This document shows, in pieces, positions 1 through 9,474 of a stretch of DNA of 64,000 bases (its first letter is position 1; every line of letters begins with the position of its first letter). A program made the translations under genes and the position numbers. Origin of the DNA: Candidatus Pantoea formicae (GTDB lineage: Bacteria > Pseudomonadota > Gammaproteobacteria > Enterobacterales > Enterobacteriaceae); contig NZ_VWXD01000001.1 in the NCBI RefSeq assembly GCF_011752625.1, positions 62,001 to 126,000 of the forward strand. Reading direction: 5' to 3'. The notes under the pieces are model-generated. The model had not been told where the DNA came from. It saw only the letters and a list, made by a program, of their open reading frames with translations, and did no database searches.

Positions 1-2300
1 TGGTGCTGGTGGCCGCTCTACCGGTATCAGGCGTTTACGCAGCGACGTCAATGGTGCTGGCATTGCCCTCACAGCCACTGGCGGCATCACTTAATCAATT
101 AGCCAGACAGGCCAAGGTTCAGCTGATTGCTGCACCTACATCTTTAGCTAACAAAACAGCCCCTGCCGTGCAAGGGTCAATGACATTGCAAAATGCGCTG
201 GATCAGCTGTTGGCCGGTAGCGGGTTAGCGTGGACACAGAATGGGGATACTGTCTCAGTAATGCCTTCTGATGTGGGTGAAGACACGCTTACTGTCACTC
301 AAAAACTCAATACGTCATCCGCAGTACCTGAACAAACCAATAGCGCCACGAAAACTGACACCCCCCTTCTTGAAGTACCGCAGTCCGTATCCGTCATCAC
401 ACGTCAACAACTGGACCGCCAGAATGTTCAGAGTGTGACTGAAGCTTTACGCTATGTCCCTGGCGTAAAAACCGAAACCTATGGTGTTGATCCAAAAGGT
501 TATGACTGGATTTACATTCGCGGTTTCAACGCACTGACCACGAATGATTACCGCGATGGGCTGCGCCAGTTAAACAACAGCTATAGCTACTTCCGTACCG
601 AGCCTTACGCGCTCGAGCGTATCGATATCGTGCGCGGTCCATCCTCCACACTCTTTGGTCTTGGCGATGCGGGTGGCATTGTTAACCGTGTCAGCAAAAT
701 GCCCGACGCGCGCGGGGTGCATGAGGTGGAATTGCAGCTGGGCAATTTCAACCGCCGTCAGGCGCAGTTTGATATCAGCGATAAGCTGGATGAAGACGGC
801 CAGTGGCTATACCGGGTTGTGGGGCTGGCCCGTGACAGCGATACACAATTCCAGTATCGCAATGGGCCGCATGTTGAAGATAATCGCCTTTATCTCGCGC
901 CAACACTGACCTGGCTGCCATCGGCAGATACTAGCCTGACTCTTCGTGCCGATTACCTGCGTGATACTTCTGGCGGAACCGTCGCCGTGCTAACCAATCC
1001 AGGCAACAAAACCACTGACACGCTGCTGGGCGATTACAGTTACAACCATTTTCGTCAGGAGCAGTACAGCGTGGGCTACGAATTTAGCCAACAACTTTCG
1101 GAGAGTATTAAGTTCCGTCAGAACCTACGTTATGGCCAAACGGATACCATCCTGAACAACCTGCTGCCAGGCGATCCGGACTTCACGACGGATAGCGTTT
1201 CACGCAACGCGATTCGATTTGACGAGCACATGAAAGCTTTCAATATCGATAATCAGATGCAGATGGATTTCAACACTGCACAGGTGGCACATACACTGCT
1301 GGCCGGTGTCGATTACAGCTGGTTGGATGCAAACGCGAAACGCTTTAGTGCTGTTGCGCCCGCTCTCAGCATCACCAATCCGATATATGGTTTGGATATT
1401 TCCGACCCCACGACCGCAGTCAACAATAATGACCAGACCACCGCGCAGTTGGGTGTGTATCTGCAAGATCAGATCCACCTCAGCGATCAGTGGATCTTAA
1501 CCTTGGGCGGTCGCCATGACGATATCAGCATGCGCACACAAAACAACCTAAGCGGCAGTACCTCATGGGTCGATAAAGATGCCTGGACCGGCCGTGCTGG
1601 TTTAACCTGGCTGGTCGGTAACGGGCTGGCACCCTACATCAGCTATGCCGAATCCTTTGTGCCAAACAGTGGAACGGATAGTCAGAATCGCACCTTTGAT
1701 CCCAGCAAGGCACATCAGTATGAAGTGGGGGTGAAATATCAGCCTGACAGTAACTTGCTGATGACCTTGGCCGCCTTTGACATCACCAAATCCAATGTCC
1801 TGACCAATGAGATCGTTAACGGTTTAGTCACTGGTTACCAGGTCGCTTCGGGCGAAGTGCGTTCACGCGGGATTGAGTGGGAAACACAGGCACAACTGAC
1901 CACTAACCTCGACGTTCTGGCCTCCTACACCTACACCAATGCCGAAATCACCAAAAGCAACAATGGTGATCAAGGCAAACAACAGGCCAATGTGCCGAAA
2001 AACATGGCATCTGCTTGGGTGAATTATGGTTTCCATCAAGGTGTACTGGATGGGTTGTTGCTCAGCACTGGCGTTCGCTATATCGGTAGCATGTTCGGAG
2101 ATAACGCCAATACCATCCCGGTTAAAAATTTCGCGCTGGTGGATGCCGGGGTGAAATATCAGGTGAATAAGACGGTGCAGGTGGGGTTCAACGTGCAAAA
2201 CCTGCTGGACCATCATTATGTGGGTACTTGTGATGGTGACACCAGCTGCTACCCAGGGCAGGAGCGCACCTTTATTGGTTCGTTAAAGCTCAACTTCTGA
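1..2300 (+). CDS. TonB-dependent siderophore receptor with STN domain (5' end cut by window)
   Basis: Outer-membrane receptor for a ferric siderophore, probably hydroxamate type given the FhuD/FhuB-like genes that follow. The frame is open at the window edge, so the true start and part of the signal peptide lie upstream. In the visible 765 residues, the end of a hydrophobic signal region is followed by an STN domain (about 18-88), a TonB-box-like DTLTVT (94-99), a plug domain (about 118-225, with the motif VPQSVSVITR) and a long beta-barrel ending in Phe, the usual barrel terminus. STN domains often mark receptors that signal to a sigma/anti-sigma pair, but no such pair is visible here. The stop overlaps the next start (TGATG), so the genes are co-translated. 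Family call is firm; the exact siderophore is not. Confidence 0.93.
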   Translation, partial: VLVAALPVSGVYAATSMVLALPSQPLAASLNQLARQAKVQLIAAPTSLANKTAPAVQGSMTLQNALDQLLAGSGLAWTQNGDTVSVMPSDVGEDTLTVTQKLNTSSAVPEQTNSATKTDTPLLEVPQSVSVITRQQLDRQNVQSVTEALRYVPGVKTETYGVDPKGYDWIYIRGFNALTTNDYRDGLRQLNNSYSYFRTEPYALERIDIVRGPSSTLFGLGDAGGIVNRVSKMPDARGVHEVELQLGNFNRRQAQFDISDKLDEDGQWLYRVVGLARDSDTQFQYRNGPHVEDNRLYLAPTLTWLPSADTSLTLRADYLRDTSGGTVAVLTNPGNKTTDTLLGDYSYNHFRQEQYSVGYEFSQQLSESIKFRQNLRYGQTDTILNNLLPGDPDFTTDSVSRNAIRFDEHMKAFNIDNQMQMDFNTAQVAHTLLAGVDYSWLDANAKRFSAVAPALSITNPIYGLDISDPTTAVNNNDQTTAQLGVYLQDQIHLSDQWILTLGGRHDDISMRTQNNLSGSTSWVDKDAWTGRAGLTWLVGNGLAPYISYAESFVPNSGTDSQNRTFDPSKAHQYEVGVKYQPDSNLLMTLAAFDITKSNVLTNEIVNGLVTGYQVASGEVRSRGIEWETQAQLTTNLDVLASYTYTNAEITKSNNGDQGKQQANVPKNMASAWVNYGFHQGVLDGLLLSTGVRYIGSMFGDNANTIPVKNFALVDAGVKYQVNKTVQVGFNVQNLLDHHYVGTCDGDTSCYPGQERTFIGSLKLNF

Positions 2301-3184
2301 TGCCTGACTTCAGCCGTCGTGCCGGCCTGAAAATGCTAGTTATGCTGCCTTTTGCAGCTCGCGCAACGGTGTCATATCCCGATCGCCACCGTATCGTGGC
2401 GATCAACTGGGCAGCAGCGGAAACGCTGCTTTGCCTGGGGGTTATCCCATTGGCGATTTCCGATAGCCGCTATTTCCGCCGCCGAATTCCACATCCCGTT
2501 TTACCCGAGAACGTGCAAGATGTTGGGCCCTTTTGGGAGCCCAACATGGAAGTCCTTAATGCACTGCGCCCATCGTTGATCATCAGCGACAACTTATCGC
2601 CTCCAGTCATGGCCAAGATGAACAAGATAGCACCCGTTGAAATCTTTTCTGTTTACGCAACATCTGGTGACCTTTGGCAAGCGCTCTCCGATTGGACAAC
2701 ACAGACAGGAACGCGCCTTGATGTTGCGTCTAATGCAACGCGCTGGTTGCAGCAAGCTCAAAGGGAGATGAGGCTTTTTCGCCAGCGCTTGGCGCATCAT
2801 TCAACGTTACGCGTGCTGGTCATGTTGCTGGATCAGGACGGAAAGTACGCCACGATCTATGGCAAAGGGAGTCTGGCTGACAGCGTTATCCATCAGCTTG
2901 GGTTACACAATGCCTGGCAAAAATCGGTCAATGCTGCGCACGTTGCTCGCGTGCGTATTGAGGAACTGGCCGATCTCTCCTGCGACTGGCTGTTTTACAC
3001 CGAATTGCCTACTGCCATGACGCGACTCATGCGAACGCGGCAGCCCAATGGCTTATGGCGACACTTGCCGATCATTGCAGCAGGGAAAGTGACGCGACTC
3101 GAACACTTTTTCCCTTTTGGCGGCCAGGCAACCGCTCTCGGATTAGCAGCTGAACTCACCGCTGCGCTGGAAGCGACACCATGA
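2300..3184 (+). CDS. FhuD-like iron-siderophore periplasmic binding protein
   Basis: Periplasmic solute-binding protein that hands an iron-siderophore to the inner-membrane permease. The 294 residues fit the FhuD family. The N-terminus carries a twin-arginine pair followed by a hydrophobic stretch (SRRAGLKMLVMLPFAA), which could be a Tat or Sec signal. The core shows the family pattern ETLLCLGVIPLAISDS and, later, RPSLIISDNL. It overlaps the receptor stop by one base and the permease start by 4 bp (ATGA), so receptor, binding protein and permease form one translationally coupled operon. Substrate is inferred from the neighbours. Confidence 0.9.
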   Translation: MPDFSRRAGLKMLVMLPFAARATVSYPDRHRIVAINWAAAETLLCLGVIPLAISDSRYFRRRIPHPVLPENVQDVGPFWEPNMEVLNALRPSLIISDNLSPPVMAKMNKIAPVEIFSVYATSGDLWQALSDWTTQTGTRLDVASNATRWLQQAQREMRLFRQRLAHHSTLRVLVMLLDQDGKYATIYGKGSLADSVIHQLGLHNAWQKSVNAAHVARVRIEELADLSCDWLFYTELPTAMTRLMRTRQPNGLWRHLPIIAAGKVTRLEHFFPFGGQATALGLAAELTAALEATP

Positions 3185-5100
3185 AACCGATTTCCGCGTT
3201 CGCCTTAGCGGGCATCTGCATCATCACTGCGGTGGTCGTGACTGCAGGGAACTACTCTACGCTGCTGACACGCTATCCATTACCTTTCGCCACACTGCTG
3301 CTGGAGCAAAGCTTTTGGCCACGCGTCGTCATCAGCCTGGTGTGCGGTGCCGGTCTGGCTTTAGCGGGTTTGCTGTTTCAACGCGTGTTACAGAACCCGC
3401 TGGCTGAGCCAGGCACACTTGGGATAGCAGCAGGCGCGAATCTATCCATGTCGGCCGCGCTGGTATTCGCGCCAAACCTGCTGGTCATGGGGCTGCCGCT
3501 GCTGGCATTAATGGGTTCAGCCACCGCCATTTTTATTCTGGTCGCACTCACCGCGCGACAAGGTTTTGTACCATTAAGCGTCATTCTGGTCGGAATGGTG
3601 ATAAGCCTGTACGGCAATTCGCTAAACACGTTATTGGTGCTGTTCAACCACGACTATTTAAGTGACCTGTTTAGCTGGCAGGCAGGAACGCTAACGCAAA
3701 GCGGTTGGAGAAGTAGTGAACTCCTTTTCATTACGCTGATTCTCGCGCTGCTCGCCGCTCTACTGCTACGCCGACCCTTGACGGTAATGGGATTATCCGA
3801 TCAGCATGCCAATGCGTTGGGGATGTCAGTGCTGCAGGTGCGCATCATGGCATTGGGGGTAGCAGTGGTGCTGAGCGCGATGATCACCAGCCAGGTCGGA
3901 ATCATCAGTTTTATTGGCCTGGCAGCGCCAGCCATCACTAAAGCCTGCGGATTACGGCGCTTCTCACAACAACTGATAGCCACCGTTCTGGCAGGCGCGC
4001 TCTTGCTGCTGTTGGTTGATCAACTCGCTTTACGTTATTCGCCCACCGCAGGCGATATTCCAGCAGGCGCCGTCACCTCTCTGCTGGGCGCCCCCTTACT
4101 ACTCATCTTGTTGATACGCCAACGTGCGGTTAGTCCACCGCAAATACCAAGGGGTAGCAGCGCAAAACCCACCTTTACCACCCTCCAATTGAGCATGTTA
4201 TTGATGCTGCTGTTGCTGGTACTCCCTGCATCACTCTGGTTCAATCGTGAGCCGTCAAACGCCATGGCATTACATTTGTTAGCCTGGCGTTTGCCAAGGG
4301 TGATCGGTGCACTCTGTGCGGGCATGATGCTGGCCTGCGCCGGAGTGCTGATCCAACGCTTGACCAATAATGTCATGGCAAGCCCAGAGTTAACGGGCAT
4401 CAGTAGCGGAGCCGCGCTCGCGATAATACTGACGACAGTGCTCACCCATGAACCGCTAGCCTCTCTGTTGCCAGCCGCGATTGCGGGTAGCGTCATTGCC
4501 ATGATGCTGCTCTTTCTGTTTGGCGCCCGCAGCCAGTTCAATCCAGAAAAAATGGTCCTGATCGGTTTAAGCTTTACCAGTCTCGCCAGCTCACTCACGA
4601 TGATCCTGATGTTGAGTGGCGATCCCCGCGCCTTGATGCTACTAAACTGGAGTACCGGCTCTACAGCCAATATTGATGAAGAAATGGCGATTGTCGCGCT
4701 CTGCATCGCCGCCATTCTGTGCCCTTTAGCGCTATTGATGCAGCGCTGGTTAGTGTTGTTAGGCTTGGGCCAACTGACAGCTCAGTCAATGGGTATCAAC
4801 TTACGACGCAGTAACTTGTTGATCCTACTGCTTGCTTCCTTATTGACCGCCGCAGGAACGCTGCTGGTTGGGCCGCTAAGCTTCATAGGTTTGTTGGCAC
4901 CACAGTGCGCGAGGAGTTTGGGTGCCCATGCCTTTCGCCAGCAACTTTGCGCTGCCGCACTCCTTGGTGGGTTATTAATGGTGCTGGCCGACTGGCTGGG
5001 ACGTAACATTTCTTGGCCTTGGCCAATTTCTGCAGGATTGTTAACCGCGTTTATTGGCGCTCCGTGGTTCTTATGGCAGCAACGAAAAAGATCTAACTGA
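3181..5100 (+). CDS. FhuB-like double-length iron-siderophore permease
   Basis: Inner-membrane permease of an iron-hydroxamate ABC importer. At 639 residues it is twice the length of ordinary FecCD permeases. Two homologous halves can be seen: each has the LPRV/WPRV...GAGLALAG or AGMMLACAG segment near its start and a conserved late segment (IISFIGLAAPAITK in half one, LSFIGLLAPQCAR in half two). This duplicated layout is characteristic of FhuB, which works as a single polypeptide. No FhuC-type ATPase follows: the next gene is a convergent regulator whose stop overlaps this one by 8 bp. The ATPase must be upstream of the window or shared from elsewhere. Confidence 0.93.
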   Translation: MKPISAFALAGICIITAVVVTAGNYSTLLTRYPLPFATLLLEQSFWPRVVISLVCGAGLALAGLLFQRVLQNPLAEPGTLGIAAGANLSMSAALVFAPNLLVMGLPLLALMGSATAIFILVALTARQGFVPLSVILVGMVISLYGNSLNTLLVLFNHDYLSDLFSWQAGTLTQSGWRSSELLFITLILALLAALLLRRPLTVMGLSDQHANALGMSVLQVRIMALGVAVVLSAMITSQVGIISFIGLAAPAITKACGLRRFSQQLIATVLAGALLLLLVDQLALRYSPTAGDIPAGAVTSLLGAPLLLILLIRQRAVSPPQIPRGSSAKPTFTTLQLSMLLMLLLLVLPASLWFNREPSNAMALHLLAWRLPRVIGALCAGMMLACAGVLIQRLTNNVMASPELTGISSGAALAIILTTVLTHEPLASLLPAAIAGSVIAMMLLFLFGARSQFNPEKMVLIGLSFTSLASSLTMILMLSGDPRALMLLNWSTGSTANIDEEMAIVALCIAAILCPLALLMQRWLVLLGLGQLTAQSMGINLRRSNLLILLLASLLTAAGTLLVGPLSFIGLLAPQCARSLGAHAFRQQLCAAALLGGLLMVLADWLGRNISWPWPISAGLLTAFIGAPWFLWQQRKRSN

Positions 5101-6100
5101 CCATCAATCTTTGGGCATTGAATGCCTTACGCCATTTTGTCGGTGAGGTGTGCAACCGCTGTCTGAAATGATGACGTAACGTCTCAGGAGAACCAAAGCC
5201 CGACTGTTCTGCCACCTGCTCGATGCTCAGCCTTTCGTTCTCCAGCAGAGAACAAGCTTTTTCGAGGCGGATACCGAGCATCCACTCTCCCGGTGAAGTC
5301 CCAGTGGCGGCATGAAATCGACGGATGAAGGTGCGGCGGCTCATACCCACTTGCTGTGCTAACGCTTCAATCACCATCGGGGTAGTGAGGCGAGTCCGCA
5401 AATCATCCAATAACGGGGCGAGGCTTTTCGTTTGGCGCTGTGGCACAGGTTGTTGGATCCACTGTGCCTGACTGCCTTCGCGCAGCGGCGGCGTCACCAT
5501 TCGACGAGCGGTACGATTGGCCACCTCAATGCCATAGTCACGACGGATAAGATGCAGGCAGAGATCGACACCCGCCGCGCCACCTGCGGAGGTGATGACA
5601 CTGCCCTCATCGACATAAATCATGCCATGTTCAACCTGCACTTCAGGAAATCTCTGCGCCAGAATTTGCGTGCTGTTCCAGTGCGCCGTCGCACGTTTCC
5701 CATTGAGTAGTCCCGCCTCGCCCAGTACAAAACTCCCCGCGCAAATGGAGACAATGCGAGAACCGTTTTGGTGAGCGCGTTGCAACGCCATAATCAGTTG
5801 TTCTGACGCAGGCTCATTCACACTGCGCCAGCCGGGAATCACGATGGTGCCAGCGTCTTCCAGCATTTCCAGACCACCATCGACCACCAGGCGAACGCCC
5901 CCCTGAGCGCCAAACACGCCCTCCTCCACAGAGGCCACACTTAAATCATACAGAGGCTCACCGAGCACCTCATCGGCACGTCCAAAGGCTTCCACCGCAA
6001 TACCGAATTCAAAGGTACAGAGGCACTCATAGGCCAATAGCACCAGCCGCCTGTTTTTTGGCGCGACAGCGTGGGAACGAAGGGAATCAGTGATATGCAT
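5093..6100 (-). CDS. GlxA/FtrA-type AraC-family regulator with DJ-1/PfpI-like domain
   Basis: Transcription regulator with an N-terminal DJ-1/PfpI-like sensor domain (about residues 15-190) and a C-terminal pair of AraC helix-turn-helix motifs (about 235-330, including MSRRTFIRRF and the late segment IEQVAEQSGFGS). The nucleophile-elbow region reads IVSICAGSFVLGEAG, as in GlxA and FtrA proteins. The start was placed at the ATG giving MHITDSL, since an earlier in-frame start would add about 21 residues that resemble no domain. It is divergent from the MFS exporter gene starting 117 bp away, which it probably controls. It resembles FtrA, but the symbol is not assigned. Confidence 0.88.
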   Translation of the reverse strand: MHITDSLRSHAVAPKNRRLVLLAYECLCTFEFGIAVEAFGRADEVLGEPLYDLSVASVEEGVFGAQGGVRLVVDGGLEMLEDAGTIVIPGWRSVNEPASEQLIMALQRAHQNGSRIVSICAGSFVLGEAGLLNGKRATAHWNSTQILAQRFPEVQVEHGMIYVDEGSVITSAGGAAGVDLCLHLIRRDYGIEVANRTARRMVTPPLREGSQAQWIQQPVPQRQTKSLAPLLDDLRTRLTTPMVIEALAQQVGMSRRTFIRRFHAATGTSPGEWMLGIRLEKACSLLENERLSIEQVAEQSGFGSPETLRHHFRQRLHTSPTKWRKAFNAQRLMVS

Positions 6101-6217
6101 GGGAACCTTATCGAGGATGTTGGCACGATCTTGACGATATATGGCATGCACATCGATTTCCACCTTTGCCCCAATCTTTCATGCTGGCTTCCTCTTAACG
6201 ATGTACAGGGATTGAGT

Positions 6218-7696
6218 ATGAAGAATATGTTAGCACTGCTGGCGGTATGTCTGGCCGCGTTAATGTCGGGGCTAGAAATCTCCAGCGTGCCGGTGATTTT
6301 ACCCGTGCTGGAAAAGGAGATGCAGGCCAATTTCCGTGAGTTGCAATGGATCATGAATGCTTACACCCTCGCCTGCACTGCGGTATTGATGGCCACCGGG
6401 ACACTGGCGGATAACTATGGCCGTAAACGGATTTTCATCATCAGCATTATTGGCTTTGGCATGACCTCCGTGATGTGTGGACTGGCCGGCAGTACCTTGT
6501 GGCTGATAGTCGGACGTTTCATGCAAGGATTAAGCGGTGGCGCGATGTTGACCTGCTTGATCGTGATACTTTCGTCCCAGTTTCCGCAGGGAAAAGCGCG
6601 CAGCCGGGCCTTTGCCGCATGGGGCATCACCTTTGGGTTTGGCCTGGGCTTCGGCCCCATCATCGGCGGGATGCTGGTGGCGTGGTTTAGCTGGCAATGG
6701 GTATTTTTGGTGCATGGCGTTATTGCGTTACTCACCCTCTTTCTGGCGCTGAGAAATGTGGTTGAGTCTCACGATCATGAAGCCAGACAGATCGATGTGG
6801 GCGGTTTGACCACCCTAACGGTCAGCGTCGTCGGCGTGACCTATCTCATCACGCAAGGTGGCTATATCGGCTGGAGCAGTCTACAAGCCCGCCTTATCAT
6901 GCTACTGATTTTACTCAGCACAACGCTGTTTATCGGTATAGAGCGACGTCATCCGCATCCGATGTTCGATTTCTCCGTGTTCCGCATTCGTCCTTTTTCT
7001 GGTGCACTAATGGGCTCGATTGGCATGAACTTTAGCTTTTGGCCATTGATGATCTATCTACCCGTTTATTATCAAAGCGGTCTCGGCTACAGCAGCATGG
7101 CAACCGGTATGGCCCTGCTTGCTTACACCTTACCTACCCTATTAATGCCGCCCGTCGGTGAAAAGCTGGTGCTGCGTTTTGGCGCGGCGCGCGTCATTCC
7201 GCTGGGGTTGATGACAATAGGCTTGGGTTTTGTGCTGATGAAATACGCGGTGGATTATCATTTCAGCCTCCTGCCGGGTGCGCTGTTGGCAGGGACGGCG
7301 CTCGGACTGACCAATACACCCGTCACCAACACCACCACCAGCGCTGTCACGCCTAACCGCGTGGGAATGGCCTCTGGAATTGATATCAGCGCTCGCCTGA
7401 TCTCGCTGGCCATCAACATTGCGCTAATGGGAAGTTTGCTGGTGACCGGTGTCGCATCCAGCTTACAACAGCTGATGCCGACGCTTGTTGATAGCTACAG
7501 AATGGCAGAACAGATTGCGGGGGGGAGTCAGGTTTCGCTGAACCCTGAAGTAGCCGCGCAGGTATTAACCGAGGGGTTTTCAGGTGTACTGACCTACGGC
7601 GCAACCGGTGTTGGCTGTCTGGCGCTGGCAAGCTATCTGTTATTTCATCTGCACCCCAAAAAGAATAACCGCAAGGTAGTGCCATGTTCTGATTAA
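6218..7696 (+). CDS. DHA2-type MFS efflux transporter
   Basis: Inner-membrane proton-coupled exporter of the 14-helix DHA2 (EmrB/QacA/SmvA) group, 492 residues. The N-terminal helix (LAALMSGLEISSVPVILP) is followed by the motif A region with LADNYGRKR and by motif C (GFGLGFGPIIGGML), typical of drug antiporters. The start at MKNML follows an AGGGAT stretch; an earlier in-frame ATG would give an N-terminus made of non-membrane sequence. It is divergent from the GlxA-type regulator, a common arrangement for inducible efflux. Substrate unknown. Confidence 0.9.
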   Translation: MKNMLALLAVCLAALMSGLEISSVPVILPVLEKEMQANFRELQWIMNAYTLACTAVLMATGTLADNYGRKRIFIISIIGFGMTSVMCGLAGSTLWLIVGRFMQGLSGGAMLTCLIVILSSQFPQGKARSRAFAAWGITFGFGLGFGPIIGGMLVAWFSWQWVFLVHGVIALLTLFLALRNVVESHDHEARQIDVGGLTTLTVSVVGVTYLITQGGYIGWSSLQARLIMLLILLSTTLFIGIERRHPHPMFDFSVFRIRPFSGALMGSIGMNFSFWPLMIYLPVYYQSGLGYSSMATGMALLAYTLPTLLMPPVGEKLVLRFGAARVIPLGLMTIGLGFVLMKYAVDYHFSLLPGALLAGTALGLTNTPVTNTTTSAVTPNRVGMASGIDISARLISLAINIALMGSLLVTGVASSLQQLMPTLVDSYRMAEQIAGGSQVSLNPEVAAQVLTEGFSGVLTYGATGVGCLALASYLLFHLHPKKNNRKVVPCSD

Positions 7697-7837
7697 TGCA
7701 GCGATGGCTGACTGAGCACCACGGCGGGTTAAGAAACGCAGAATAATTTATCCCTTATTCGCTTATTACTGTGTCTGGTTTCTAGTAATATTGGTCTTAA
7801 TTCGGCCCACCTTGTCAGCCATCTAATAAGAGTGTCA

Positions 7838-9385
7838 ATGCGTAAACGTGTTATCTCAGAGAGTAAGCCACGTCTGTTAACCACATCGCTGGGCAGAAGC
7901 ATGAGCGTATTTTTATTGCTGATCAGCTTGCTGGTTATCGGCATTAATACGTGGTCACTTTGGCACTCCTGGCAGTTGGATATCACTGAAAAAGAAGAGG
8001 ACGCGCGCAACCTCTCCTTGTCGTTGGCGAAACAAGCTGAAGATGCCTTTTTACAGGTGGATATTACCCTGGCAGATGCGGTAAGACAGTTGCGGCAAAA
8101 CGGAAACGAATTTGCTGCAAGCCCCATGTTCCTTCATCAGATAAAAGATCAACAGAGCAAATTGCCTCAGCTGCATGGGTTGTTTGTTTACGATACGGCA
8201 GGCCACTGGGTCGCTTCATCGGGCAATTTTGTACCAACCAACGCCAGTAATGCCGACCGCGATTATTTTATCTGGCATCGCACCCATACCAGCATGGATA
8301 TTCATATTAGCCATGTGATTCGCAGCCGTTCTACCGGTGACCTGGTAATTCCGGTATCGGTGCGTCTCAACGATAGCGCCGGTAACTTCGCAGGCGTTGC
8401 GCTGGCGACGGTGAAAGTGGACTATTTCCGCCAGTATTACAGCTATTACACGTTGGGCGAAAAGGATGTATTAGGCCTGATTCTGGCGGATGCGACCGCA
8501 CTCTATATCCGCCCTTTCCCGGATAGCTTTATTGGCCGAACCCTCTCTGCCAGCCCGTTATTCAAAAGCGAACTTAAGGCCAGCTCCAGCGGCAGCGCCA
8601 CGTGGAAGTCGACGCTTGATGGCGTTGAACGCGTCTTCGGCTATGCACGCCTTGAACGCTATCCACTGATCGTCACCGCAGGCTATGACCGTAGCCGCCT
8701 GCTGATGGAATGGATGAGCGCAAATCTGACTAACGTCCTGCTCAATATCATGCTGCTTTTTACCATTTCGGGGATGGGCATCTTTGTTTTACGTCAGGTC
8801 GGAACCAATGTGCGTAATCAGGTCGAGCTTACGCATGTGCGTGACGAACTCACCACGATAAACCATACCTTGCAGTCACTCGCGCTGGTTGACGGCTTAA
8901 CTGGGCTCGCAAACCGTCGTCAGTTCGATGGGCTGCTGGAGCAGGCGTTGATACGTTCGGAAAAGACCGGGGACCCTCTCTCGCTGGTGATGATCGATAT
9001 CGATTTCTTCAAGCGTTATAACGATACCTATGGCCACGTGGCAGGTGACGAGTGCTTGCAGGATGTGAGCCTGGCGTTGAAAGATAGCGTGCATTATCAC
9101 GGTGATGTTGTGGCGCGTTATGGCGGCGAAGAGTTCGCGATTATCCTGCCCTGTACCTCGCTTTTGGAGGCGCAGAAAGTGGCTGAACGCGCGGTCAAAA
9201 TCGTCGCAGAAACGGGTATCGCTCATGAAAGTTCGGATATTGCGGCGGGCGTGGTGACCATCAGTGCGGGTTACAGCACGCTGACGTCAACCGGTAAACC
9301 TGGTGAGGCAGAACAATTAAAACAAAATGCCGATAGCGCTTTGTACCAGGCAAAACGCAGTGGCCGAAATAAATCAATGCCATAA
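7838..9385 (+). CDS. Membrane-bound diguanylate cyclase with periplasmic sensor domain
   Basis: Makes cyclic di-GMP from two GTP. Of about 515 residues, a first membrane segment lies near 20-42, then a periplasmic Cache-like sensor (about 50-285), a second membrane segment (about 295-318), a short linker and a C-terminal GGDEF domain. The active-site loop reads ARYGGEEF (about 426-433), so catalysis is expected. The inhibitory I-site RxxD that normally precedes it by a few residues reads YHGD, without the Arg, so product inhibition may be weak. Start at ATG 7838, five bases after an AATAAGAG stretch; the GTG at 7832 overlaps that Shine-Dalgarno. Monocistronic, with a strong hairpin downstream. 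It could feed the nearby polysaccharide locus, but that is inference. Confidence 0.93.
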   Translation: MRKRVISESKPRLLTTSLGRSMSVFLLLISLLVIGINTWSLWHSWQLDITEKEEDARNLSLSLAKQAEDAFLQVDITLADAVRQLRQNGNEFAASPMFLHQIKDQQSKLPQLHGLFVYDTAGHWVASSGNFVPTNASNADRDYFIWHRTHTSMDIHISHVIRSRSTGDLVIPVSVRLNDSAGNFAGVALATVKVDYFRQYYSYYTLGEKDVLGLILADATALYIRPFPDSFIGRTLSASPLFKSELKASSSGSATWKSTLDGVERVFGYARLERYPLIVTAGYDRSRLLMEWMSANLTNVLLNIMLLFTISGMGIFVLRQVGTNVRNQVELTHVRDELTTINHTLQSLALVDGLTGLANRRQFDGLLEQALIRSEKTGDPLSLVMIDIDFFKRYNDTYGHVAGDECLQDVSLALKDSVHYHGDVVARYGGEEFAIILPCTSLLEAQKVAERAVKIVAETGIAHESSDIAAGVVTISAGYSTLTSTGKPGEAEQLKQNADSALYQAKRSGRNKSMP

Positions 9386-9433
9386 ATCGATTACAGCCGT
9401 GTAGTGCTCTCGAGGCTGATATTTCAATGAAAT

Positions 9434-9459
9434 AAGGGATGCTGAATACAGCATCCCTT
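9434..9459. terminator. Bidirectional rho-independent terminator
   Basis: Perfect 11-bp inverted repeat (AAGGGATGCTG / CAGCATCCCTT) around an AATA loop. It is followed on the plus strand by a pyrimidine run (TTCTTCTTC) and on the minus strand by TTATTTC. It sits between the convergent diguanylate cyclase and transporter genes and can end both transcripts. Confidence 0.85.
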
Positions 9460-9474
9460 TCTTCTTCTGAGGTA

